From NCBI GenBank assembly GCA_963728395.1, contig CAVSJJ010000004.1, positions 124,001-188,000 on the forward strand: 64,000 nt of DNA, written 5' to 3'. The notes under the pieces were generated by a model. The model ran no database searches and had not been told where the DNA came from. It worked only from the letters and a program-made list of their open reading frames with translations. Both the position numbers and the translations under genes were made by a program. The stretch is from CAVSJJ01 sp963728395 (lineage in GTDB: Bacteria > Actinomycetota > Actinomycetes > Actinomycetales > Dermatophilaceae). Positions 8,220 to 16,388 of this stretch are shown piece by piece (positions within the stretch are counted from its first letter, which is position 1; every line of letters begins with the position of its first letter).

Positions 8220-9299
8220 TCAGCCCTCGGCGACGGCAGCGAGCTTCGCGGCCTCGTCGGCGTCCATCGCCGCCTCGACGACCGGGTCGAGCTCGCCGTC
8301 GAGGACGACGTCGAGGTTGTAGGCCTTGTAGCCGGTGCGGTGGTCGCTGACCCGGTTCTCGGGGAAGTTGTAGGTGCGGATCCGCTCGGAGCGGTCGACG
8401 GTGCGGACCTGGCTGGCGCGGGCGTCCTTCGTGGCGGCGGCCGCCTCGTCGACCGCCATCTGGTACAGCCGGGCGCGCAGGACCCGCAGCGCGGCCTCGC
8501 GGTTCTGCAGTTGGGACTTCTCGTTCTGGCACGAGACGACGACGCCGGTCGGCAGATGGGTGATCCGCACGGCGGAGTCGGTCGTGTTGACGCTCTGTCC
8601 GCCCGGGCCGGAGCTGCGGAAGACGTCGACGCGCAGGTCGGCCGGGTCGAGGGCGACCTGGGCGATGTCGCCGACGTCGGGCATGACCCAGACCCCGGCC
8701 GCAGACGTGTGGATGCGGCCCTGGCTCTCGGTGACCGGCACGCGCTGCACCCGGTGCACGCCGCCCTCGTACTTCAGCCGGGCCCACGGTCCCTCCCCCG
8801 GTCCGGGCGTGCGGCCCGCGAGGATGCGGACCTGGACGTCCTTGTACCCGCCCAGGTCGGACTCGGTCGCGCCGAGGACCTCGGTGCGCCAGCCGCGCCG
8901 CTCGGCGTAGCGCAGGTACATCCGGAGCAGGTCGCCGGCGAAGAGGGCCGACTCCTCGCCGCCCTCGCCCGCCTTGACCTCGAGGATGACGTCCTTGTCG
9001 TCGTCCGGGTCCCGGGGCACGAGCAGCCGGCGCAGCCGGTCGGCGGCCACGGCGAGGGACTCCTCGAGCGTGGCCAGCTCATCGGCGAAGCCGGGGTCCT
9101 CGGCGGCCAGCTCGCGGGCGGCCTGCACGTCGCCGGCCGCCGCCCGCCACGCCTGGTAGGCCTGGACGGTCGGGCCGAGGGCGGCATACCGCTTGCCGAG
9201 GTCACGCAGCCGGTCGGGGTCCGCGGCCACCGTGGGGTCGGCCATCTGCCGCTCCAGCTCGGCGTACTCGTCGACGCGCGCGACGGCGGACTCCAGCAT
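8220..9299 (-). CDS. prfA: Peptide chain release factor 1
   Basis: The protein recognises UAA and UAG in the ribosomal A site and triggers peptide release. It has 359 residues. The peptidyl-hydrolysis motif GGQ is at 233-235, the same position as in the E. coli protein, and the stop-codon reading PxT-type motif is RVPVTESQGRIHTSA. The ATG at 9299 is preceded by an AGGAGG ribosome site. It follows rpmE, separated by a long perfect hairpin at 9327-9384, and is coupled to prmC, which modifies it. Confidence 0.96.
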   Translation of the reverse strand: MLESAVARVDEYAELERQMADPTVAADPDRLRDLGKRYAALGPTVQAYQAWRAAAGDVQAARELAAEDPGFADELATLEESLAVAADRLRRLLVPRDPDDDKDVILEVKAGEGGEESALFAGDLLRMYLRYAERRGWRTEVLGATESDLGGYKDVQVRILAGRTPGPGEGPWARLKYEGGVHRVQRVPVTESQGRIHTSAAGVWVMPDVGDIAQVALDPADLRVDVFRSSGPGGQSVNTTDSAVRITHLPTGVVVSCQNEKSQLQNREAALRVLRARLYQMAVDEAAAATKDARASQVRTVDRSERIRTYNFPENRVSDHRTGYKAYNLDVVLDGELDPVVEAAMDADEAAKLAAVAEG

Positions 9300-9326
9300 G
9301 CGTGGCCTCCTTCGACCTCGGCGCAT

Positions 9327-9384
9327 CCTGCTTGTGTCCGCGTTTCCGGTCGCTATGGCGACCGGAAACGCGGACACAAGCAGG
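9327..9384. repeat. Perfect 26-bp inverted repeat between rpmE and prfA
   Basis: The arms 9327-9352 and 9359-9384 are perfectly complementary over 26 bp around the 6-nt loop CTATGG. The hairpin lies after rpmE and just before the prfA ribosome site, so it could end most rpmE transcripts or regulate readthrough into prfA. No U-tract follows, so it is not a classic intrinsic terminator. The stem is unusually long and fully paired. Confidence 0.85.
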
Positions 9385-9459
9385 TGGTGGTGACGGACTG
9401 CGGGATGCAGATGCGCCGGCCCGCGGACCCCAGGGTCGCGGACCGGCGCATCGACGACG

Positions 9460-9675
9460 CTACTTGGCGGCCTTCTTGCCGTAGCGGGCCTCGAACCGGG
9501 CCACGCGGCCACCGGTGTCGAGGATCTTCTGCTTGCCGGTGTAGAAGGGGTGGCACTGGCTGCAGATGTCGGCGTGGATGACGCCGTTCTTCGCCGTGCT
9601 GCGGGTGGTGAACGTGTTGCCACAGGTGCAGGTGACCGTGGTCTCCACGTAGTCGGGGTGGATGTCCTTCTTCAC
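9460..9675 (-). CDS. rpmE: 50S ribosomal protein L31, zinc-binding form
   Basis: This is a 71-residue large-subunit ribosomal protein. Four cysteines (residues 16, 18, 38 and 41) form the zinc ribbon of the C+ type, so the copy probably needs zinc and in related bacteria would be replaced by a C- paralogue under zinc starvation. The GTG start at 9675 gives VKKDIHPDYVETT, the usual L31 N-terminus, and has an AAGGAG ribosome site 7 nt upstream; the longer open frame is not used. It precedes prfA in the conserved order rho, rpmE, prfA, although here rho lies further away. Confidence 0.94.
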   Translation of the reverse strand: MKKDIHPDYVETTVTCTCGNTFTTRSTAKNGVIHADICSQCHPFYTGKQKILDTGGRVARFEARYGKKAAK

Positions 9676-9979
9676 GAGATGTCTCCTTGGATGTCTCCGG
9701 GTCGGCGAGCCCAGCACCGTGCTGCAGGCCCCGTGGCGCCCCGCCTGCGCCCCTCGTGAGAGGACGCTCAGGTACGCGTCGCATGCCGTGAACCGGTCCA
9801 GCTGTCAAGTGTGCCAGAGAAGGCACACCGTCACCTAAACGGCGACCCACCCCCCGGCATTCCCGCGTCAGCCACCCCGCCCCGTGCACGAACCTCTGCT
9901 AGCAGAGCTTCGTGCCGGGCGGGGGTGTTGCAACACCCCCGTGCTGCAGCAAGGTGTCCGTCGATGGCCGCGGGGGCTG
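9676..9979. other. Intergenic region between malic enzyme and rpmE
   Basis: There is no credible gene in this 304-nt stretch. From right to left it holds two adjacent palindromes (9886-9941), a short hairpin with 7-bp GTGTGCC/GGCACAC arms near 9808-9829, and the rpmE leader with its ribosome site. The palindromes follow the malic enzyme stop codon and probably end that transcript. An rpmE promoter is expected near 9720-9800 but I cannot place it with confidence. Confidence 0.5.
9886..9941. repeat. Two adjacent palindromes downstream of the malic enzyme gene
   Basis: The first palindrome (9886-9915) pairs 15 bp with one mismatch and has no loop. The second (9920-9941) is a perfect 22-bp palindrome, CGGGGGTGTTG followed by its complement. 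They lie 39-94 nt after the malic enzyme stop. They may work as a factor-assisted terminator or as protein-binding sites. Palindromes without a loop are less typical of RNA hairpins, so a DNA-binding function is possible. Confidence 0.7.
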
Positions 9980-11698
9980 CTAGACGACCTCGACATCGGG
10001 GTACTCCGGCTGCCACATGCGCAGGTAGACGTCGTTGACCGGGTCGGTCATCGGCCGGCGGGCCACCCCCTCCTCGACCGCGGCCTTCGCGACCGCCAGG
10101 GCGACATGGGCCGAGACGACCCGCAGCTCGTCCATGCCCGGCAGGAGCGCCGCCCCGGGCCGGTAGGTGTTGACCTGGGTCGCGAGCGTCTCGGCGGCCG
10201 CGACGATCATCCCGTCGGTCACCCGGCTCGCCTGGCTCACCGCCACGCCGAGCCCCAGTCCGGGGAAGATGAGGGCGTTGTTGGCCTGAGCGATGACATG
10301 GCGCACCTCGTTGTGGTCGACCGGGCCGAAGGGGCTCCCCGTGGCGATGAGCGCCCGGCCGTCCGTCCACTCGATGAGGTCGGCCGGCAGCGCCTCGGCC
10401 CGAGATGTGGGGTTGGACAGCGGCATGATGATCGGTCGGTCCACGTGGGAGGCCATCTCGGTGACGACCTGGCGCGAGAAGGCACCGGCGATCGTCGAGG
10501 TCCCGATGAGGATCGTCGGCTGGACGTTGCGAACGACGTCGGCCAGCCCGATGCCGCGCGCCGTGTCGCCGGTGATCTCCCACCCCTCGACCTCGGCACG
10601 GGTGCGCGCGTACCGGTGCTGGAAGTCACGCAGGGTCGGCTGGTCGTCGACGAAGAGGCCTCGGCTGCCGAGCCCGTAGAACTGGCGGGCCGCGTCCTCG
10701 GGGGCGACGCCTCCGCGCACGAGGGTGTCCCGGATCAGGTCGGCGATGCCGATGCCGGCCGTGCCACCGCCGTAGATGACGATCCGGTGGTCCTTCAGCG
10801 GCATACCCGTGACGTTGACGCCGGCGAGCACCGCCGCGAGCGCGACCGCCGCGGTGCCCTGGATGTCGTCGTTGAACGTGCAGATCTCCTCGCGGTATCG
10901 CTCGAGGATGCGGTGCGCGGTGTTGGCCCCGAAGTCCTCCCAGTGGAGCATCGCGTGGGGGAAGAGCCGGGTCACCGTCCGGACGAAGGAGTCGATGAAC
11001 TCGTCGTAGCGCTCGCCACGGACCCGGGCGTGGCGCTCGCCGAGGTAGAGGTCGGAGTTGAGCAGCCCGAGGTTGTCCGTACCGACGTCGAGGACGACCG
11101 GGATGACCCGGCGCGGGTGGATACCGGCGGCGGCGGTGTAGAGCGAGAGCTTGCCCACGGCGATCTCGATCCCGCCGATGCCCTGGTCACCGATGCCGAG
11201 GATGCCCTCGGAGTCGGTGACGACGATGAGGTCGACGTCGTCGGGGCCGAGGTCGTAGCCCGCGAAGGCGGTCTCGATGTCGCCCGGCCGGTCGATCGAG
11301 AGGAAGAGCCCGCGCGCCCGGTTGAACTCGAGGCTGAACCGCTCGATGACCTCGCCGATCGTCGGGGTGTAGATGATCGGGAGCATCTCCTCGATGTGGT
11401 CGGCGAGCACCCGGTAGAAGAGGACCTCGTTGCGGTCGCGGAGGTTCGCGAGGTACTTGTGCTTGGCGAACGGCGTCTTCGCGGACCGGTACTGCTGGTA
11501 GACCCGGCGCACCTGGTCGCTGATCGGGCTGACCCCGGTGGGGAGCAGGCCGAGCAGCCCGAGGGCGCGGCGCTCCTTGCGGGTGAAGGCCGTCCCCCGG
11601 TTGAGCATCGGGTCGACGAGGACCGCGCGGCCGCGGGCCGAGATCCGCAACGGGGCGTCGCGTCGGGTCGTGTCGAGCTCGTAGTCGCCGGTCTGCAT
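9980..11698 (-). CDS. NAD(P)-dependent malic enzyme, oxaloacetate-decarboxylating
   Basis: The enzyme converts malate to pyruvate and CO2 with reduction of NAD(P) and links the TCA cycle to gluconeogenesis or NADPH supply. The 572-residue protein has the malic enzyme signature FNDDIQGTAAVALAAVLAG, the N-terminal motif IIYTPTIGE and the dinucleotide motif GGGTAGIGIADL. It is the large, eukaryote-like form. Several ATG codons lie close together; 11698 is taken because AGGA lies 5 nt before it. It is followed by two palindromes and diverges from the LLM gene at 11823. Confidence 0.92.
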   Translation of the reverse strand: MQTGDYELDTTRRDAPLRISARGRAVLVDPMLNRGTAFTRKERRALGLLGLLPTGVSPISDQVRRVYQQYRSAKTPFAKHKYLANLRDRNEVLFYRVLADHIEEMLPIIYTPTIGEVIERFSLEFNRARGLFLSIDRPGDIETAFAGYDLGPDDVDLIVVTDSEGILGIGDQGIGGIEIAVGKLSLYTAAAGIHPRRVIPVVLDVGTDNLGLLNSDLYLGERHARVRGERYDEFIDSFVRTVTRLFPHAMLHWEDFGANTAHRILERYREEICTFNDDIQGTAAVALAAVLAGVNVTGMPLKDHRIVIYGGGTAGIGIADLIRDTLVRGGVAPEDAARQFYGLGSRGLFVDDQPTLRDFQHRYARTRAEVEGWEITGDTARGIGLADVVRNVQPTILIGTSTIAGAFSRQVVTEMASHVDRPIIMPLSNPTSRAEALPADLIEWTDGRALIATGSPFGPVDHNEVRHVIAQANNALIFPGLGLGVAVSQASRVTDGMIVAAAETLATQVNTYRPGAALLPGMDELRVVSAHVALAVAKAAVEEGVARRPMTDPVNDVYLRMWQPEYPDVEVV

Positions 11699-11810
11699 CA
11701 GGGTCCTCATCATCGGGTGGGCGGGGGTCGTGGCGTGCGCCGATGAACGCCGTCCCCCGACGAGCACTGTAGACCGGCTCGTCGCCGGCCCCGGTGTCCG
11801 AGTGCCCCGC

Positions 11811-11816
11811 TAGCGT
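11811..11816 (+). promoter_or_regulatory. -10 box for a leaderless transcript
   Basis: TAGCGT lies exactly 6 nt before the ATG at 11823 and no ribosome site is present, which is the usual layout of an actinobacterial leaderless gene. Confidence 0.5.
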
Positions 11817-11822
11817 CGAGAC

Positions 11823-12668
11823 ATGCGCCACGGTGTCGTCATCCCCTCCGCCCGCGAGCCCGAGATCGTCGAGCTGATCCGGCTCGCCGAGGACAGCGGC
11901 TGGGACGGCGCGTTCTCCTGGGAGAGCGTGTGGGGCCACCACGCGTGGGTGGCCCTCGGCGCCGCGGCCGCGGTCACCGAGCGGGTCCGGCTCGGCACCC
12001 TCCTCACGCCGGCGCCGCGCTGGAAGCCGTGGGACCTCGCCACGGCCGTCGCCTCGCTCGACCGGCTGAGCGGTGGACGCGCCATCCTCGGCGTCGGCCT
12101 CGGCACCCTTCACGGGAACTGGCTCGCCTTCGAGCGGGACGAGGGCCGGGCGGTTCGAGCCCGCCGGCTCGACGAGGTCCTCGACGTCTATGCCGGACTC
12201 ATGGCCGGACAGCCCTTCACGTATGCCGGTGAGTTCTTCACCGTCCGCGAGGTCACCGAGCTCGTTCCGCCGCCGCCGGTCCAGACACCGCATCCGCCCG
12301 TCTGGTGCGTCGGCGCCTACGTGCCGGACCGCTCGCGGCAGCGCTCGCTCGAGCGCGCCGCCCGGTGGCAGGGGGTCTTCCCCGCCACGGTCGGTGGGGG
12401 CCAGAACTCCGGCCTGACGCTGGAGTCCCTCACCGAGATCGTCGCACGGCTGCGCGACCTGCGGGCGGAGGCCGGTCTGCCGTGGGAGGGCTACGACGTC
12501 GTCGTCGAGGGTGACAGCTACGGCGGCTTCGGCACGGTCTTCGGACCGGTCGAGCCCTGGGAGCGGGCCGGCGCCACGTGGTGGGTCGAGTCGTGGTGGG
12601 ACCTCATGGACGAACCCGACGGGATGGCCGAGGTCCGCCGCCGGATCGTTGCGGGTCCCCGCCGGTGA
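11823..12668 (+). CDS. LLM class flavin/F420-dependent oxidoreductase
   Basis: The gene encodes a 281-residue luciferase-like (TIM-barrel) oxidoreductase that would use FMN or coenzyme F420 with an unknown organic substrate. Family features are the N-terminal LAEDSGWDGAFSWE, the TERVRLGTLLTP strand and DRLSGGRAILGVGLG. It is shorter than typical F420 enzymes (about 330 residues). The ATG is supported by a -10 box 6 nt upstream. Its TGA overlaps the GTG of the next gene (GTGA), so the acetyltransferase is coupled to it. Substrate and cofactor cannot be read from the sequence. Confidence 0.85.
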   Translation: MRHGVVIPSAREPEIVELIRLAEDSGWDGAFSWESVWGHHAWVALGAAAAVTERVRLGTLLTPAPRWKPWDLATAVASLDRLSGGRAILGVGLGTLHGNWLAFERDEGRAVRARRLDEVLDVYAGLMAGQPFTYAGEFFTVREVTELVPPPPVQTPHPPVWCVGAYVPDRSRQRSLERAARWQGVFPATVGGGQNSGLTLESLTEIVARLRDLRAEAGLPWEGYDVVVEGDSYGGFGTVFGPVEPWERAGATWWVESWWDLMDEPDGMAEVRRRIVAGPRR

Positions 12669-13165
12669 CGGCCGGAGCGGGCCGGCCCCCTCGGGTGAGG
12701 ACCCGCCCGGCCGTGCCCGAGGACGTGGACGCCCTCGTCGCCCTGCGCGCGCTGATGTTCGAGGCGATGGGGACCGAGGCCGAGACGCTCGCCGACCCCG
12801 GCTGGCGCGCCGCGGCATACGCCTGGTTCGCCGCGCGCCTGAACGACCCGCGGGTGCGCCTCGTCGTCGCCGAGCACGACGGCGCCGTCGCCTGCGCCGC
12901 CGTCGGCGAGGTGACCACGCTCATCCCGGGCCCGTCCTGCCCCAACGGCTCGGTCGGCCTCGTCTCCAACGTCGCAACCGTGCCCGCGTCCCGCGGGCGC
13001 GGCCTGGCGGCGGCCTGCACGGACGCGCTGCTGGCGTGGTTCGGCGATGAGACCGACGTGACCCGGGTCGACCTCTTCGCCACCGACGACGGGGCGCGCA
13101 TCTATCGCGAGCGCGGCTTCAGGGTCTCGAGGTTCCCCGCGATGCGCCTCGCCGTCCCGCGCTGA
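12665..13165 (+). CDS. GNAT-family N-acetyltransferase
   Basis: The gene encodes 166 residues with the GNAT fold: an N-terminal RTRPAVPEDVDALVAL strand-helix, central strands, and the acetyl-CoA binding motif VPASRGRGLAAACTDALL (the R-x-x-G-x-G/A pattern). It would transfer an acetyl group from acetyl-CoA to an unknown amine. The GTG start at 12665 overlaps the stop of the LLM gene by 4 nt, which is more economical than earlier starts in the same frame. The gene ends against a bidirectional hairpin shared with rho. Confidence 0.82.
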   Translation: MTAGAGRPPRVRTRPAVPEDVDALVALRALMFEAMGTEAETLADPGWRAAAYAWFAARLNDPRVRLVVAEHDGAVACAAVGEVTTLIPGPSCPNGSVGLVSNVATVPASRGRGLAAACTDALLAWFGDETDVTRVDLFATDDGARIYRERGFRVSRFPAMRLAVPR

Positions 13166-13167
13166 GG

Positions 13168-13230
13168 CCCGGGGGCCGCGGCCCCCCGGGTATGCCGCGA
13201 GGCGGGCCCCGGTCGGGGACCCGCCTCGCG
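13168..13230. terminator. Bidirectional terminator between the GNAT gene and rho
   Basis: Two GC-rich inverted repeats lie between convergent genes: CCCGGGGG...CCCCCGGG at 13168-13190, and a stem of about 15 bp with a one-base bulge at 13196-13230 (CGCGAGGCGGG paired with CCCGCCTCGCG). Both would form in transcripts from either side. There is no U-run, as is usual in GC-rich actinobacteria. Confidence 0.7.
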
Positions 13231-13252
13231 TCGTGCTCGCCGGACGAGGGAC

Positions 13253-15139
13253 TCAGTCGTCGTTCTCGTCGTCGAGCTTGATCGAGCTCGTCTGCTGGAC
13301 CTGCATGAGGAACTCGTAGTTGCTCTTCGTCTTGCGAAGACGGTCGAGGAGCAGCTCGATGCCCTGCTGCGAGTCGAGCGCGGCGAGGACGCGGCGGAGC
13401 TTCCACATGATCTTCAGCTCCTCCGGGGCGAGGAGGATCTCCTCCCGCCGGGTGCCCGAGTTGTTGATGTCGACGGCGGGGAAGATGCGCCGGTTGGCGA
13501 GCTCGCGAGCCAACCGCAGCTCCATGTTGCCGGTGCCCTTGAACTCCTCGAAGATCACCTCGTCCATGCGCGAGCCGGTCTCGACGAGCGCGGTCGCGAG
13601 GATGGTGAGCGATCCGCCGTTCTCGATGTTGCGGGCCGCGCCGAAGAACTTCTTCGGTGGGTAGAGCGCGGCGCTGTCGACACCGCCGGAGAGGATCCGG
13701 CCGCTGGCGGGGGCTGCGAGGTTGTAGGCCCGGCCGAGCTTGGTGATGGAGTCGAGGAGGACGACGACGTCGTGCCCCATCTCGACGAGCCGCTTGGCCC
13801 GCTCGATGGACAGCTCGGCGACCGTCGTGTGGTCCTCGGCGGGCCGGTCGAAGGTCGAGGCGATGACCTCGCCCTTGACCGCGCGCTGCATGTCGGTGAC
13901 CTCCTCCGGTCGCTCGTCGACGAGGACGACCATCAGGTGGCACTCCGGGTTGTTGGACGTGATCGCATTGGCGAGCGACTGCATGACCATCGTCTTGCCT
14001 GCCTTGGCCGGGGCGACGATGAGGCCGCGCTGGCCCTTCCCGATCGGGGCGACGAGGTCGATGATCCGTGTCGTGAGGACGCCTTGGTCGGTCTCGAGGC
14101 GAAGCCGCTGCTGCGGGTAGAGCGGCGTGAGCGTGCCGAACTCGGGGCGCTTGCGCGCCTCCTCCGGCGTCATGCCGTTGACCGTGTCGAGCCGGGCGAG
14201 CGGGTTGTATTTCTGCCGGTTGCCGCGGCCGCCCACACTCTGCTGCGGCGGCTCCTCGCCATCGCGGGTCGCCTTGATCGCGCCGGTCACGGCGTCGCCC
14301 TTGCGCAGGCCGTGCTTCTTGACCACGCCCAGCGGAACGTAGACGTCGTTGCCGCCGGGCAGGTAGCCCGACGTGCGGACGAAGGCGTAGCTGTCGAGGA
14401 CGTCGAGAATGCCGGCGACCGGAACGAGGACGTCGTCCTCGGCGATCTCCGGCTCGGCGTCGACGTCGCCGCCACCCTGGTTCGGGCCGCGGCGCTTGTC
14501 GCGGTTGCGGTTGCGGTTGCGGCGCCGACGACCGGACCGGCTCATGCCGTCGTCGTCGTTCGGGCCGTGGCCGCCCCTGTTCTGGTTGTCCTGGTTCTGC
14601 TGGCCGCCCTGGTTGCCCCGGTCGCGACGGTCGTCGCGGTCCTGCTCCCCCTGGCGGTCCTCGCGGGTGCGGGCCTTGTCTCGACCGTCCTGGCCCTCGC
14701 CCTGTCGGCCGCGCTCGCTGCGACGGTCGCGCTGGTCGCGGTCGCGGTCGCGCTCCCCCTCCTCGCGCTGCCCGGCGTCCCGGCGCGCGCCCCGGGACTG
14801 CTCGGACCGTCCCTGCTCGGATCGGCCCTCGTGGTGCTGTTGCGGCGCGTCCGCGGCGTCGTCGGAGCCGCCCTCGCTTCGCTCGGGCGTCCCGGGGGTC
14901 CGGTCGGCGCCGCCGTCCTGGCGTGCCGGGCGGTCTCCCGAGCTGGCCGGACCGCTCTCGCCGTTCTGGCGGGAGGTGATGGCGGCGACGAGGTCGCTCT
15001 TGCGCATCTTCGCGGTCCCGGTGATGCCCATGCTCGAGGCGAGGCCCTGGAGCTCGGCGAGCTTGAGCGCGCTGAGCGAGCCGGAGCGACGCGGACGTTC
15101 GTCCGCCGATGCGGCCTCGAGGGTGGTGGTGTCTGTCAC
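13253..15139 (-). CDS. rho: Transcription termination factor Rho with a long N-terminal insertion
   Basis: Rho is the hexameric RNA helicase that ends transcription. The 628-residue protein has a Rho N-terminal helical domain (about 19-57), then about 165 residues very rich in Arg, Asp, Glu, Gln, Asn and Gly (about 58-222), the RNA-binding OB domain from about 225, and the ATPase core with Walker A PAKAGKT near 380. The GTG at 15139 is preceded by GGGGAAGGA. The insertion makes it much longer than the 419-residue E. coli protein; such insertions are known in actinobacterial Rho and increase RNA binding. It lies downstream of the threonine operon. Confidence 0.95.
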   Translation of the reverse strand: MTDTTTLEAASADERPRRSGSLSALKLAELQGLASSMGITGTAKMRKSDLVAAITSRQNGESGPASSGDRPARQDGGADRTPGTPERSEGGSDDAADAPQQHHEGRSEQGRSEQSRGARRDAGQREEGERDRDRDQRDRRSERGRQGEGQDGRDKARTREDRQGEQDRDDRRDRGNQGGQQNQDNQNRGGHGPNDDDGMSRSGRRRRNRNRNRDKRRGPNQGGGDVDAEPEIAEDDVLVPVAGILDVLDSYAFVRTSGYLPGGNDVYVPLGVVKKHGLRKGDAVTGAIKATRDGEEPPQQSVGGRGNRQKYNPLARLDTVNGMTPEEARKRPEFGTLTPLYPQQRLRLETDQGVLTTRIIDLVAPIGKGQRGLIVAPAKAGKTMVMQSLANAITSNNPECHLMVVLVDERPEEVTDMQRAVKGEVIASTFDRPAEDHTTVAELSIERAKRLVEMGHDVVVLLDSITKLGRAYNLAAPASGRILSGGVDSAALYPPKKFFGAARNIENGGSLTILATALVETGSRMDEVIFEEFKGTGNMELRLARELANRRIFPAVDINNSGTRREEILLAPEELKIMWKLRRVLAALDSQQGIELLLDRLRKTKSNYEFLMQVQQTSSIKLDDENDD

Positions 15140-15428
15140 GAAGGATCCTTCCCCTCGTCGATGGGCCCTGCGGTCCGTGGACAGGCAAGGCCGTGATGGT
15201 GGCCAGAGGTCCTGGCCGGGAGAACACATCCGCGTCCCCTGCGCTCCGGGCCACTGGCTCACGGAGGCACACGGCATACCGAATGGCTCATGTCGTGGCG
15301 GAGACGCAGTCCGCAATGGCAACGGGTGACCGGCGACGGGTGCGGATGCGACATCCAATGTACCACCACGAGGTAGGGCGCACGCCACATCCGCGGAGGT
15401 CGCGGGCGCGGCGGGCGCGGCGCCCCGC

Positions 15429-16376
15429 TCAGCGCACGAGCGGCAGGACCCGGGCGACGGCGCCGTGGCCGGGAACCCCCGGGGTGAGCACCCGCCAGCC
15501 CTGCGCGCCGACGGTGCGGACCTCGTCCACCCGGGCGCGGGTGGTGAGGACGAGGACGGACGGGCCGGCGCCGGAGATCGAGGCTGCGTGCCCGGCATCC
15601 CGCAGCGCGTCGACGAGGGCCATGGAGGCGGCGTAGGAGGTTCGCCGCGGCTCCTGGTGCAGCCACTCCCGGGTCGCCGCGAGGAGGTATGCCGGGTCGG
15701 CGCCGAGGGCATGGATGAGCAGCGCGGCGCGCGCGGAGTTCGAGGCCGCGTCGCCGAGCCGTACGGCGGTGGGCAGCACGGACCGGGCCTTGGCCGTCGA
15801 GAGCTGCTCGGCTGGGGCGAAGACGACGGGGACGATCTCGGGGTGCAGCGCAAGCCGCACCGTCCGGGTCCTGGCGTCGAGGTCGTCGCTCCAGGAGAGG
15901 GTGGCGCCGCCGAAGACGCTGGCCGAGGCGTTGTCGGGGTGGCCCTCGAGCCGGGCCGCGAGGTCGTTGGCGAAGTCGAGGTCGAGGACCTCGTCGCTGC
16001 CGCGGGCCGCCGCGACGAGGGCCTGGGCGGCGGTGATGCCGGAGACGATCGCCGTGGCCGACGAGCCCATCCCCCGACCGTGGGGGACCGCGTTGCGACA
16101 GGACAGGTGCAAGCCGGCCGGGGGCTGCGCCCCGAGCTCGGACCAGGCCCGGAACATCGTTCGGACGACGAGATGGGTCTCGTCGAGGGGCACCGACCCC
16201 TCACCCTCGCCGGCGACCTCGACCCGCACGCCCGGCTCGGCTGTCACGGTGGCGACGCACGCGTCCCACACCCCGAGCGCCATCCCGATCGAGTCGAAGC
16301 CGGGTCCGAGGTTGGCGCTGCTCGCCGGAACCCGGACCTCGACCGAGGTCCCAACGGCGAGCGAGGCGGGGCTCAC
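15429..16376 (-). CDS. thrB: Homoserine kinase
   Basis: The enzyme phosphorylates homoserine with ATP, the step before threonine synthase. The 315-residue GHMP kinase has the N-terminal motif PASSANLGPGFDSIGMALG and the ATP-binding glycine/serine loop PHGRGMGSSATAI. The GTG at 16376 begins 12 nt after the thrC stop. It is the last gene of the hom-thrC-thrB unit, the standard actinobacterial order. Confidence 0.95.
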   Translation of the reverse strand: MSPASLAVGTSVEVRVPASSANLGPGFDSIGMALGVWDACVATVTAEPGVRVEVAGEGEGSVPLDETHLVVRTMFRAWSELGAQPPAGLHLSCRNAVPHGRGMGSSATAIVSGITAAQALVAAARGSDEVLDLDFANDLAARLEGHPDNASASVFGGATLSWSDDLDARTRTVRLALHPEIVPVVFAPAEQLSTAKARSVLPTAVRLGDAASNSARAALLIHALGADPAYLLAATREWLHQEPRRTSYAASMALVDALRDAGHAASISGAGPSVLVLTTRARVDEVRTVGAQGWRVLTPGVPGHGAVARVLPLVR

Positions 16377-16388
16377 GGCATACCCCGG

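Noticed and set aside
13772..15196. A 474-codon plus-strand open frame opposite rho
   Set aside because: It is the antisense shadow of the low-complexity Arg/Asp-rich part of rho; in GC-rich DNA such frames stay open by codon bias. No ribosome site or family match is seen.
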